From positions 248,001 through 312,000 of the forward strand of contig JAFCMP010000135.1 in NCBI GenBank assembly GCA_017506865.1: a stretch of 64,000 bases of DNA. The letters run 5' to 3'. The translations under genes and the position numbers were made by a program. This DNA is from Tribonema minus (Eukaryota > Sar > Xanthophyceae > Tribonematales > Tribonemataceae). Below are positions 10,835 to 21,869 of the stretch, one piece after another. The notes beneath the pieces are model-generated. The model was not told the origin of the DNA and searched no databases. It saw only the letters and a list, made by a program, of their open reading frames with translations. How positions within the stretch are numbered: position 1 is the first letter of the stretch; the number at the start of each line of letters is the position of its first letter.

Positions 10835-13800
10835 ATGGCAGGCGAAGGAGCGCCCAGCGGCCTGGCTACAGAAAGCTTGTTGCGGGCGCTGCGAGGAGCA
10901 AGAAATGGCAAGTACATTTGGAGATCCAACTATCGGATTTTGAGTGTGAGCACCGTATCATACAATGGTGCTGACCGGCGTTCTCTCATGCTGCTCTGGT
11001 GCGCCGTCTGGCAGGATTCATTTACGGCACCCGAGTACGATTTCCACATGGTAAGCCGACACAAATGCTTTTGGCTGGATCCTTTTACCATCTCAGTGCA
11101 TCCGCTGCTACGCCAAGGTCCTTGTGAAGTCACAGCAGTTAGTGGTGCACAGTTTTCATTGATTCTGTCGCGCTGATGTAGCGCAGCAGCCGCTGGGCAG
11201 CAACGTATGGAATTGCGATCGTTCGTCAATCTTGGATTGCAGCAACGGAGTTTAGATCTGCCAGTTGCAAAAGCTGGTGCTGCCGCCAGACCCGCTCAGT
11301 ACAAGTTACGCGCACGATGGGGGGCCACCTGGTGTTGACACGACAACGTTATCTGACTCCATGACGGCACCTCTCGTGTCAGTTACGGTTTGCGCACTGC
11401 TGCTGCTGAGCGTTGCTGCCGACGCTGCGCCCCCTTGCAGCGCTGGTCATGGCGCTCCTGTTCAAGCACGGCAACGCGCTGCAGAAGATGGACAGTGTGT
11501 GGAGCCTGACGTTTGAGCACGGGAAGGGGCTGGCGATGTTTGCGGTGAGTCGCAGTTGCACTTTGATACACCCGTGCGGTACGTAACCCGTCACAATCGG
11601 GGGCTTTGCTGTCGTACATGTGGATGGTTGTGTGCACTGGCCTGTCACCAGTTGCTGTTTCCAGTTTGGGCGTTTGAGTGCGCGGGGCGGCACTGCGTCT
11701 CAGTCCCGCAGAGCGCACTCTGCATTGCAGTCATCGTAGCTGCGTGGCCGGGCATCCTTTTGAGAAAGTGAAAACATTGAGAGCACGTCCGTGCGCTGCA
11801 CTTGTTGGGGGGGGGGGGGCAGACAAACCTCAAGTTTTTCTGCATGTGCAAGTTCCTGCCGTGACGCGCCTGATGCCTCCGACAGCATGCCTGTGTTAAA
11901 GTTGTGGGAGGTGCACAACTCTTGTTGTGTGGCCGTTGATGTCGTGAGCAAAGTGGGGAGGGGGGGGGCATCTAGCGGGACAGATCAACGTGGCGTCGTG
12001 AGGCTGTACTGCACTGTACTTCAAGTACTGTACAGGAAGGCACACACTGAGTGCTCTGTGCTGAGATTGCTTACTGTTGTCCGCTTGCCAGCTTTTGGCC
12101 CCTTGTGTAATGATGCCCTTTCAACCTGATCTACCTACTACACCTGACTTGACCGCACACACACATTGATTCGTCTCCATTGCGTCCTGGGAAGCGTGTG
12201 CATGCACTGACTCCGCTGACATGTATTCCGTGAAGACTACAGCAGGCGGGCACAACCGCGGTGGCTTTCATCACGCAAGACACATCACAACGACGACGTG
12301 GAGGTCATGGAAGTTGTGCGATCGATCAGGCGCATGTACACACATTTTTGATAGAGACCGCCGCATCATGTCATCTAACACGTCATTCAGCTCACAGCCA
12401 CGACACACACGACCATATACCCCTTGCTACCCCCCCCCCCCCCCCTTGTTTGAGGGCATCTGCAAAGCGCCTTGCACCAACGCCCCACCCCCCCCTGTAA
12501 CAGGTCATCTACAAGGCCCTCATGCTGACGCCGCTCTCCCCCTCCTGCCCCCCCCCCCCCCCCCCCCTTTACGCTGTAAACAGGGCATCTACAAGGGCCT
12601 CATGGAGCTCATGGAGCGCTGCGACGTCCTGCCGCGCAACCTGCGCGCGCTCGTCGCCGGCGGCGCCGCGGGGCGCCTCGTCTGGGCGCGCTACACCGCC
12701 GTCAACTACCAGATCGTGCTGTACCTCATGTCGCGCGTCGCGGTGGGCGGCGCAATGCGCCTGTCACGCGGCCTGCCGGCGCCGCTGCGGCGCTGCTCGT
12801 TCGAGGGCGTGTACCCGTACCTCGCGACGGCGTGCTGGGCGGTGGTGATGCACCTGTTTGAGAACGACGCGGACGTGCTGCACCCGTCGCTCGGCTCGTC
12901 CATGGAGTTCATCTACCACGACTGGTGAGTCGTGCAGGTTTGAAGTTTTGAGCTTTTGAAGTTGAAAGTTTTGAGCTTTTGAAGTTCACTTGGAATGGTG
13001 AGTCACCCCATTGAAGTTCATCCACTACATTGTCAATTCTCCAGTAGTCAATTCACCAGTACCACATATGGGTGCTGTGCCCGAAGCTCGGCTCGACTAC
13101 ATTGTCAATTCTCCAGCAGTCAATTCACCAGTACCACGTATGGGTGCTGCGCCCGACGCTCGGCTCGTTTACGGAGTTCATCTACCACGACTGGTGAGTT
13201 GCGCGGGTTGAAGCTTTCAGCTTTTGAAGTTCACTTGGACTGGTGAGTCACCCATTAAAGTTCACCCACTACTGTCAATGCACCAGTACCACGTATGGGT
13301 GCTGCGCCCGTCGCTCGGCTCGTCCATGGAGTTCAGCTACCACGACTGGTGAGTCGCGCGCTGAAGTTTGGTGCGTCAGCCTTTGAAGTTCACTTGGACT
13401 GGTGAGTCTTACCCGTTGCAGTTCATTCATCACAGTTGGCGAGTCACCTAGTGCTTATGGGTGCTACACCCGTCGCTCGGCTCGTCCATGGAGTTCATCT
13501 ACCACGACTGGTGCGTCGCGCGGGTTGAAGTTGCATGCTTCTACTTTTAAGATGGCCTTTGAAGTTCACTTGGACTGGTGAGGTACCCTTTGTAGATCGT
13601 TGTGCACCGCTTTGAGAACGACGCCGACGTGCTGCACCTGTCGCTCGGCTCGTCCATGGAGTTAATCTTCCACAACTGGTGAGTCGCGCGGGTTTGAAGT
13701 TTTGAGAGTTTGAAGTTCACTTAGACTGGTGAGGCACCCTTTGCAGTTCATCCACTATTGTCAAGCTCACCAGTATCACATATGGGTGCTGCGCCCGTCG

Positions 13801-14643
13801 CTCGGCTCGTCCATGGAGTCCATCACGACTGGTGAGTCGCGCGTTTGAAGTTGCATACTTCTAAGATAGCCTTTGAAGTTCACTTGGACTGGTGCATTTC
13901 AAGTTGCATACTTCGAAGTAGCCTTTGAAGTTCACTTGGACTGGTGAGGTACCCTCTGTAGAAACAATTCATTCATTGACTACCATTGGCGAGTCACCTC
14001 ATGCGTACAGGTGCTGCACCCGTCGCTCGGCTTGACCGTGGGGTTCGTCTACCACTCTCGGTGAGTCGACTCTTGAAGTAAAACGGAACGGATCGAAGCC
14101 CCCTCTCTCCACTCATCCGAGCAAGCTGATGTGGCCATGAGGGGGGAGGGGAGCGCTTGCGCATCATTGTCGAGGTGCATAGGGTTAGGGGTAGGGTTAG
14201 GATTAGGGTCCTCCGCACGCGCTTGAGCGGCACCCCCCGCCACTGCGCGAATCCACGACACGTGGCCTGCGCACAACAGCGTACGATAGAGCTCCTGCCA
14301 CGCGCACGCTGGGCAGTGGGTATACTGCACTCCAATCAACCTCTACACGCACCTGCACATGCCTTCAGGCATGGGCTAGGGCCGCTTCTACACTTCTATA
14401 CTGCATGAATCCAGCCAGCCGTTTCCTGAGCATCTGACGCATGCCCCCCCCCCCCCCTGCAGCCACTGCTGGGAGGAGTTCAAGGCCATGCTGCCGCTGC
14501 GGCAGACGTGCGCCATCGTGGCCGCCTACGCAGCCTATGCGCTAGTCACGCACCTGCCGGGCGTAAGAGGGGGGCCAGGGGAAGGCGGTGGCCAGTGCCC
14601 GCGGTTGAAACCGCCTGCGGCGTGCGGCGGAGGCGTGACCTGA
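10835..14643 (+). CDS. PXMP4: Peroxisomal membrane protein 4 (PMP24) homologue
   Basis: Five exons, 10835-10907, 11015-11050, 11441-11544, 12584-12924 and 14463-14643, join in phase to 244 residues; animal PXMP4 is about 212. The order of landmarks matches the PXMP4/PMP24 family of the Tim17/22/23 superfamily: RGARNGFIYGTRVRFPHA, then LVMALLFKHGN, LTFEHGKGLAMFAGIYKGL, a Gly-rich segment (LVAGGAAGRLVW), NYQIVLYLMSRV and near the end LHPSLGSSMEFIYHD. It is expected to be a multi-pass protein of the peroxisomal membrane; its transport role is not settled. The start ATG gives a short N-terminus. The second exon is only 36 nt. The first intron has a GC donor. The C-terminal 30 residues are Gly/Pro-rich and not conserved. 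The last intron holds six copies of the preceding exon end. Confidence 0.86.
13060..14072 (+). repeat. Array of six duplicated exon ends with donor sites
   Basis: The last 40 nt or so of exon 12584-12924 (GCTCGGCTCGTCCATGGAGT through to CACGACTG) plus its donor and intron start recur at about 13155-13205, 13310-13360, 13470-13522, 13611-13690, 13797-13843 and 14011-14070. Five keep GTGAGT and one has GTGCGT. The copy at 13611 reaches further into the exon (codons for FENDADVLH). Units are spaced 140-215 bp and share the filler TTTGAAGTTCACTTGGACTG. Confidence 0.92.
14181..14210 (+). repeat. Interstitial telomeric repeat (intronic)
   Basis: AGGGTTAGGGGTAGGGTTAG and variants, inside the last PXMP4 intron and on the G-rich strand relative to the gene. 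Confidence 0.85.
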
Positions 14644-14812
14644 ATGGCCTCCGTGGGGGTGCTTGAGGGAGCGTTTGGGTGGAGTCGGGCATTGTTCTGC
14701 GTGTATATGCCATTGGGCTTCGGGCGCGCACGCGCGCGTGATGGTGGCAATGTACAGCACAATTTTGAAACGTCAAGGCCGGCCACGATGTCCCTTTCTC
14801 TCTCTGTGCGTA

Positions 14813-14844
<32 letters not shown>

Positions 14845-15131
14845 CGCGCCCTGTGCATGCGTGTTTGTATGTGTGTCGCGTGTGCTGCGTCGTCACCTGC
14901 CCGTGGGCATGCACACGAGAGTGTGGGCGCTGCCCCGCTTGCATGCGCGCTCTGTCGCCGCTTTGCAGACACGGTCACCACACAAGAAAAGGCGCTGCTG
15001 AAACGAACGTCTCTCAAAAAGTGTTATGAATGTAGAATTAATGTCGCGCCCCGCGTGACACTCGTCCTCCCAGAGGAACACATGTGTATGCGAGCGTGAT
15101 GACACTGGCAGTACAGCAGCAAACCCCACAT
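14644..15131. other. Short convergent intergenic region
   Basis: This lies between the stop of the PXMP4 gene on the plus strand and the stop of the TPR-like gene on the minus strand. It contains a (TG)n run at 14816-14833. No gene is supported. Confidence 0.5.
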
Positions 15132-17692
15132 CTACCCTTTTTGCTTGCCCTTCCGCTTCCCCCGGTTGCCCTTGGCCGCAGCAACCTCAGCCCTGCCCGG
15201 CGGCAGCACCCCCGCAAACCGAAACCCCCCACTCAGCACCCCATCCCCCCGTCTTGCCCCCCCCACCACCCATCGCACCCCTAGCGCCCCCCTGGGCACC
15301 CCCTCGCCCCCGCCCCCCTTCCCCCCCGCCCCCCACCTCTGCCCCTGCACCGCAGCGAGCGACGCGTGCGCCGCGCGCGTGCGCGGATGATCGCAGCCGA
15401 GCTCCGTCGCGAGCGCGCGTTTCGCGACGGTCAGGCACTCGTGCGCGGCGGCGACGCGACCGAGGGACAGCAGGCACGCGGCGGCGCTGGCGAGCGCCGC
15501 CGCTGCCTCGGCGCACACCTCCGCCGCCGCCGCTGCTGCTGCGGGCGCGTCTTCGTCGGGCGGGGGCGGCGCTGCTCAGCGAGACACAAGCGGTGCGGCG
15601 CGGCGGTCACAGAGATGGGGCGCCCCTCAGGTCGCAACAGCAGATGTTGCGCGTTCAAACGAGCGAGTGTGGCATGGCAGTGGCACAGCATGCTTCCGCC
15701 GTGGCGATACATGCAAGAGGACGTCGGTGCTGGCTGCTGCTGCCTTCAGGCCGTGACAGCACACCTGAAAGCGCTTAGTGCAAGTGTGGCATGGCAGTGG
15801 CACAGCATGCGTGCGCCACGGCAATACATGCAAGGGGGCAACAGTGCTTGCTGCTGCTGCTGCTGCGGCAGCGGCTGTTGCGGCTGGCGCCGCCGCAGTC
15901 TGGCTGGTCAGCAGCGTCGCGCATCCTATGCAAACAGCAAACGAATGAATTCGAGTGGAGAAGATGCTGGCAAGCATCATGAAGGCTACTTCGTGGTGGG
16001 CACTCTCTGGCAATTGCCATGGCCGCTGGTCGGCAAAACTTACCGTGGGCTGACGGCGCCGCTTCTTGATCGCGCGCCGTGACGCTCTCCGCTGCCAACG
16101 ACGCCAGAGTCGCAGACAGCGCAAAGCAGCGCAATGCCGCTGCCGCGCGACCGCGGTAGAACCACTGTGCGCCAAGCGCGGAGCAGCACACTGCCGCGCT
16201 GCCGGCGCGGTCCCAGATCGGCTGCGGCGCCGCCTGCAGCTGCGCCGCCTTTGCTGCCGCCGCCGCAGCCGCGGAGGCCGCAGCAGCGGCAGCAGCCGCA
16301 CTGGCAGCGGCGGCGGCGGCAGCGGCAGCGGCAGACTTGGCATTTGATCTGCCTGCACCCTTCGCTAGGCCTGCAGCGGCCCTGGCTGGAGCAGCAGCGG
16401 GACCTGCGCCCGGCTTCTTAGCGCCGAGAGCCGCAGCAGGCACGGCGGCGGCGGCAGCAGTGGGCTGTTGCTGCTGCTGTGGCGGCGGCGGCGCCGGCGG
16501 CGGAGTGCACTGCCGCAGCGCCCTGCACAGCGCCGCCAGCGCGCCGGCGGCGTCGCCCGCTGCCTGGTGCACGCTGGCCTCCGCCAGCGCGAGCGGCACG
16601 GCGCTCAGCTCCGCGGGCGCGTGCCACGCCGCCGCCGCCGCGGCGATCGCCGTCAGCGCCGCCGCGAACTCGCCCGCGGCCTGGTGCACGAGGGCCTTGT
16701 CAAGCATGGCGCGGATGGCGCGCGGCGCGTGCGGCGGCACGGCCGGCACGTCGAAGGCCACCAGCGCCGCCGCCGGCAGCGGCGGCTGCGGCGGCGGCGG
16801 CGGCGCTGTCACGGCGTGCGGCGCAAAAGAAGAAATGGTGGTGTAATGGGGCTGAGGTCGGGGAAGAGCGCTGTGAGGCCGATGGCAGCGTGGACATTGG
16901 AGCGATGCAGTGCCGCAGAAATGCGCTGTGCTGCAAGGCCAAGGGTGCGCGCCTGTGGGGTATGCTGTTGGAAAGGAGGTGCTCGTTTGCGCATAGCATA
17001 CCCTAGGAGAAGGGTAGGGTCCAGATCTAGGCATCTCTCTGGCAGGCTCTCTTAAGATCTGGGGAAGGTTGTGCCCCCACGAGTGCAAGGCAGCGCGCTG
17101 GTCTGCGCGCCTCCCTGGCGTTCAGGCCACGCAACGCGAGCAGCAACACCTACCTGCCATGGACCTGCGCACCCGCTCACGACTGGAGCACCTGCACTGA
17201 CGCCCCCTGCCTGCACCGCACAGACAAGTAAGCCCAGCGGGCACGTCCCACACTCAGCTCCATCTACTTCAAAGATGAAGTGCGCACGCCTCACAAGCCA
17301 GCTCATGTGGCTGAAGTGCACACGAGCCAGGCCATGGCCGAAGTAGGTACCTGTCCCGCGCCCCTCTGCCTCCACCATATCCACCAGGTCCAGCGGGCAG
17401 CGCTGCCCCGCGCAGAGCGCAGCGCGCGCCGCGCCCTCGCAGCGCGCCAGCAGCGGCAGCAGCGCCGCCTCCGCGCGCCGCGCGCGCGCGCCGTCCGCCG
17501 CTGAGCGCTGCTGCTGCTGCTGCTGCTGCTGCGATGAGCGCTGCCATGCTGAGCGCTGCTGCTGCTGCGGCGCGCCGTCCGAAGGCGCGGGTTGAGCGTC
17601 ATCGATGCTCGCGGCTGAGCCGTGTGCGGCGCCTGTTGAGCGCTGCAGGCGCGGCAGCGGCGCGCCTCTGCGGCGGCTGCCGCTGGGGACCT
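15132..17692 (-). CDS. TPR-like repeat protein, low-complexity rich (5' end uncertain)
   Basis: Three exons on the minus strand join in phase: about 17692-17351, 16805-16044 and 15571-15132. The first has Gln runs and then an Ala/Arg-rich helix ending in CPLDLVDMVEAEGRG. The second has two helix pairs typical of tetratricopeptide repeats (AMLDKALVHQAAGEFAAALT; ALAEASVHQAAGDAAGALAAL), a Pro/Gln/Ala linker of about 100 residues, and a third unit (ALGAQWFYRGRAAAALRCF). The last adds a repeat of the kinesin-light-chain kind (GRVAAAHECLTVAKRALATE, GCDHPRTRAAHASLA) and a Lys-rich end, KGKQKG. TPRs bind partner proteins; no partner or compartment can be named. The start lies upstream of 17692 and was not identified. 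The final intron contains a tandem duplication. Confidence 0.55.
15655..15840 (-). repeat. Tandem duplication inside an intron
   Basis: The unit containing GTGTGGCATGGCAGTGGCAC and GATACATGCAAG occurs at about 15668-15720 and again at 15782-15832. The unit is about 115 bp and lies wholly within the intron 15572-16043. Confidence 0.85.
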
Positions 17693-18255
17693 GTGAGAGC
17701 AGCGCGGCGGCGCAGCGCACATGTGCGCGTGTCAGTTTTGGTCACAGAAGGTTGCTGTGGGTGCATTGTCACACGCGGGCGCTCTCGTTGAAGAGTGCGC
17801 CACGATGGCTGGCAGGCAGAGGAAGCGGTTGCCATTGGCATCGCCAGCGTACTGCCAGGGATGACTACGTAGAATGAGACTGCAGTCTGGAGTTGGCAGC
17901 TGTTTCGAGATGATGTCATTATTGACCTGCTCTGCCGCAAAAAGAAGAAGGTGGAGTCATCTCCAGCCGCAGCCTGAGTCGTCTCAAACCAGTGTGACGT
18001 CATGCCACGAAAAGGGCAGATCACTCACAAACCTCCTTTGATGAAGTTCAGTGATCTTGACTGACACAGCAAACGCAAGCTCAGTACGCCAAATGACCTT
18101 CACAGCAGGGCTGCGCTGCTTCCTGTCGATGCTTCTCCCTTAAACGGCCAATAGCTCTCTCATGCCAGTGGCATCGGTGCTGAAAGTGGCATGGCGGTGC
18201 ACTCAAACCGCCATCCGAAGGGCACCCAGAAGGAACCCGCATATGCACGCTATCG
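17693..18255. other. Intergenic region, nothing assignable
   Basis: This lies between the uncertain 5' end of the TPR-like gene and the 3' end of the next minus-strand gene. It may contain the missing first exon of the TPR-like gene, but no start with a usable donor could be singled out. Confidence 0.4.
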
Positions 18256-20448
18256 CTACACGGCACATGCCTGCAGCTGCAGGTGGTGCAGCAGTGCTCG
18301 CAGCGCCTGCACGTCGTACTCGACGGCGGCCGCATCGCCGCCGCCGCCGAAAATGTCGCTGTCCGCTCGCTCGCGCGCCATTGAAGTTGAAGTACACATC
18401 AGCGCTCCCGCGTGCTCTTCGCGCAACGCCGCCGCCGCCTCGCGCCACCGCCGCTGACCCATCGCTGTGGTTGTGCCCCTGAGCGTTGCTGCAGGTGTTG
18501 CAGCGCTCAGCGCTGCTGTCGCCGCCAGCTGCGCCTGCGGCTCCGCGGGGCCTGCATTATATGTTGAGCAAAGTGCGACGGCAGCAACGCTCAGACACAG
18601 GGAATGGCAGCAGCGGGAAGTTCCGCGCGGCGCTTATTGGATTGAGCACTGCCCTAGGCCTGCATGTACAGCAAACTGTACATGTTATGCTAGTGGCTGC
18701 ACTGTGAGGCGGTTGGCAGGCGCTCTCACAGCACGTGTGCTATCGTGCTGAGCAACTGACATGCAATGGTCCGCTGCGCAGCGTCGCACTGCCTGCCTGC
18801 GCTGCACCGGCCGCCTCTCACGTTACGAGTGCGCTCCCCTAAGACCACCGCCAGAGCGCATCGCACTGCGCCGCGGCGGCGGCGGCGGCGGTGGCGGCGG
18901 CAGACGACTGCCCGCCACAGCGCAGCAGGTGCACACGCAAGAGCGGCTGCGCAGCACAAGGCGCCGCTTGCCTGCGATGAGCGGGTAGGCCTGTCTCAGC
19001 GGCTGCGCCGCCATCTCCGCCAGCCGCGCAATCACCTCCACAAACTGCGGGTACAGAACCCCGCCGGCGCCGGCATCGCCCCGTGCTGCGCTGCTGCTGC
19101 CAGGGCGCGTTCCGTCGCCGCTACTGCCGCCGCCACCGGTGGTGCCCCCATGCGCAGGAGCAGCTGTGATCAGCGGCTCTTTTCTGGCGCTGCTGCTGCT
19201 AACGCGTGAAGTGGTGTTCAAAGGCTGCGTCAGGACAGCGGCGCACTTCGCCCAGTGCGCCGCGCCCTCGCTGTCTGTGAATGCTTCCAGCAGCTGCTGT
19301 GCAGTGAGCAGTCGCGTCGCTGGCGGCGGCGGTGCTGCCGCCTCCTCCGCCACGCGCGCCGCTGCTGCTTCCGCTACCCTCCGGTCAAAAGTACCAATTG
19401 CGGTAGCACTAGGTGGTTTAGCCTTCAAAGCCGTTGTTGCCGCCGCCGCCGCCACCGTCGCCGCCGCCGCTGCCGCCGCCGCCGCTGCCGCCGCCGCCGC
19501 TGCGCTCTGGCTGCTGCTGCCGCCGGGCGCGCACAGCAGCGGCGCGACGCGCGCCACAAACGCTGTGTGCGACACACGCAGGTTGTGCGCACGCGCCGTG
19601 CCCCAGTGCGCGCGCGCGGCGTCGGCGTCCGCAGCGCCGCTCAGGCACATGCCGAAGAGCGCTGCGAGGAGCTCGTGGCTGTTGCTGAGCGCTGACACGG
19701 CAGAGGGCTCGCGCAGCACGCGCGCCGCCGCGCCGTAAACGCCGCCGCCGATGCGCTCGAGGTCGCTCGGCGCGCCCGGTTTTCTGCGCGGGCGCGGTAT
19801 CTCCAGGCGGTGCGGCGACCAGAACTTGTATATTTCGAACAGCAATCGGCGCGTGTATGCGCTCTCTTTGGTGTCTGGTGTGGTTTCATTCTCAGTTGCA
19901 AGGGCTTTGAGGCGCGACAGTGAAGCGCAAGCCGCAGCGAAGCCGTCACCGGTCATCACGCTCTGGGCATCTGCGCTGTGAGTCGCCCATTCGCGGTCTA
20001 TGTCTGCAAGCGTCATTTTATTGTCGGCACAGCCGTACAGCAGATACACGAAGTCTGAACGGCTCAGCTCCGTCAGGTGAAACAGGGGCAGCAGCCCCGC
20101 CGCGCCCCTGACCACCAGCAGCACAGGCAGCCTGTCGCACTTGAGCTGCGCTGCCCTACGCTTGCGGTCTCTCTCTCGCAGCTGCTGTTTGTGCGAGTCC
20201 TGTTGGCATGCAGCAAAGTCGTGGCTGGCGTCATGCAGCACCCCAGGTGTCGGCAAGGCTACGATAGAAGCTCGTTGAGACGCCAGCGCAACACGAGGTG
20301 CAGTCGAGGGTCGGCGAGGCTGCAATTCATAGGACGGCCTTGCGTGGGTCGCCGAGAGTGGTCGTTCAGCGGGCTGGTACTGCAGTCTTTCAGAGTGAGA
20401 GTGCGTCTGGCTAAGCTGTATGCTCGACAATTCAGCAGCTTCTAGCAT
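18256..20448 (-). CDS. Uncharacterised helical protein of about 560 residues
   Basis: I do not recognise the family. Two exons, 20448-18972 and 18464-18256, join in phase across an intron whose donor is GC (GCAG then GCAAGC). The start is the first in-frame ATG (MLEAAELSSIQLSQ). Residues up to about 130 are polar and Arg-rich. The central part is helical, with LTELSRSDFVYLLYGC and KMTLADIDREWATHS, which loosely recalls an EF-hand helix without clear Ca-binding loops. A block around SHELLAALFGMCLSGAADAD follows, then an Ala run and the segment VLYPQFVEVIARLAEMA, a pattern seen in many ciliary and EF-hand-like proteins. The last exon ends VQALRALLHHLQLQACAV. A cytoskeletal or ciliary role would be a guess. 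Confidence 0.5.
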
Positions 20449-21869
20449 CCGCTCCTGTGCGCTGATGACTGATGAAGCAGTCACCGGCTACGGCAGCAGA
20501 TCCTGCACACTCGACTTCCGTAACTGACGAACGCTTTGAAGGGGGCCCCATGCATGGTGCATTTGACACAAAAAAAAAATTGTGTAAAAAAAAAAAAAGG
20601 AAGCCAAGAGCAGTGACTTCAGTCCCCGAGTATTTTGTGGAGCAGACAGAGAGATGCTGCGATGCAGGGATGATCACTAACACTGCTTCGGGCACATGGT
20701 CGAGCATGAACCCTACGTGATCTGGTATTGCATGTGATCTTAGTATTGACGTGAGTCAACTACCATGTGCTTGAGATGAAGAACGCTCAACTTGCAGCAC
20801 CAGTGTGTATGCAAACAACGTTACACAGCAGTAGTGATCATCCAGCCACCGCAAAATTCAACTTCAGCTTGGCTTTCAAACAACGTGCCAATGTGCAGGA
20901 TTATTGCTGGCGCCAGAGCAACACATTATCATTCACTGAAACAGTCTCATCAAGCATTACTTATGCACAAAGAGCTGCGCTCTATCGGTCTTGCTTGCTG
21001 CCGCATCAGGCTCGGTCCCCAGGCCCAGGTCTTGTGCGCTCTGCAGCTTGTACTTCTACTTTGAAGTACATGACTGTGTGCTCCGTAGCTTTTACATCGC
21101 AGCACTCCTTGGAACTGGCCTATTCATCGAGCAGTGTGCGCGATCTGGCACACACGTCTATTTGTAGGGCTGCACAGCTCTCAAGCAGCACCCGCCTCTG
21201 ATCTCCGATCCTGATATGTGCATGCGTGTTAATCTACCCGCCACAGCCGTGTTGCTGCACTGAGTCTTGACTGTGCGCCCACGTGCAGTCGACATAGTAG
21301 TGCGATGAACGCACTATGCATTGCACTGTCTCACAAGCACCTGGACGAACTCACGCAGCCCCGACATCCCATCCCTGGGAACAAAGCGAGTCCACGTGGT
21401 ACAGGATGCCGCTGAGGGCGGCACATGGCGCGTCCCGGCATGCCTCTATGCTGCTGCTCCGCTTGCCGATTGTCCAGCGCTGCTGACACGACTCTCAAGG
21501 GCACGGCGTCCTCCCGTCTAGTGCCCCCGCTCTCCATCAGCTGCTTCTGCTGCCAGCGCTGCTGCCGCTGCTGCTGCCGCTGCTGTTGGCCGTGCTGCAG
21601 CCGCCTGAGCCAAGGCGCACTGCCCTGCGGCGCCGCTGTGGCACCTGCCATCGCACAGCTGATCGCTGGCACCAAGCGGCTGGCTCTTGGACCACATGCC
21701 AGTAGAGTCTCCAGCACAACTATCTTTGACCGCTGAAGGCCTCCGCTCCCCCTCCTGCGTCTTCAAGCACCACTTGCCGGCACCCGTGTGACCCGGCGCT
21801 GCGCCTGCGCGCACCGCACGCGCCTCCTCACTAAACCCCGTGCTAGGGTTACGGTTAGCGTCCGCGCGT
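20449..21869. other. Intergenic region between two minus-strand genes
   Basis: No gene is supported. It contains two A runs at 20571-20599, an ordinary-composition stretch, a Gln/Ala-coding GC-rich patch at about 21430-21640 that is open on both strands, and a short telomere-like block (AGGGTTACGGTTAG) at 21844-21857. Confidence 0.4.

Noticed and set aside
10981-11060. Reading QDSFTAPEYDFHM near 11015
   Set aside because: The alternative frame, FIYGTRVRFPH, fits both neighbouring phases and the PXMP4 family.
13060-14072. Regularly spaced direct repeats that might be read as a CRISPR array
   Set aside because: The units contain a gene's exon end and donor site, decay in one direction, vary in spacing and lie in a eukaryotic intron.
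16337-17055. Long plus-strand frames opposite the TPR-like gene
   Set aside because: Ala/Arg/Pro runs mirror the minus-strand coding sequence; the phase-consistent exons and TPR motifs are on the minus strand.
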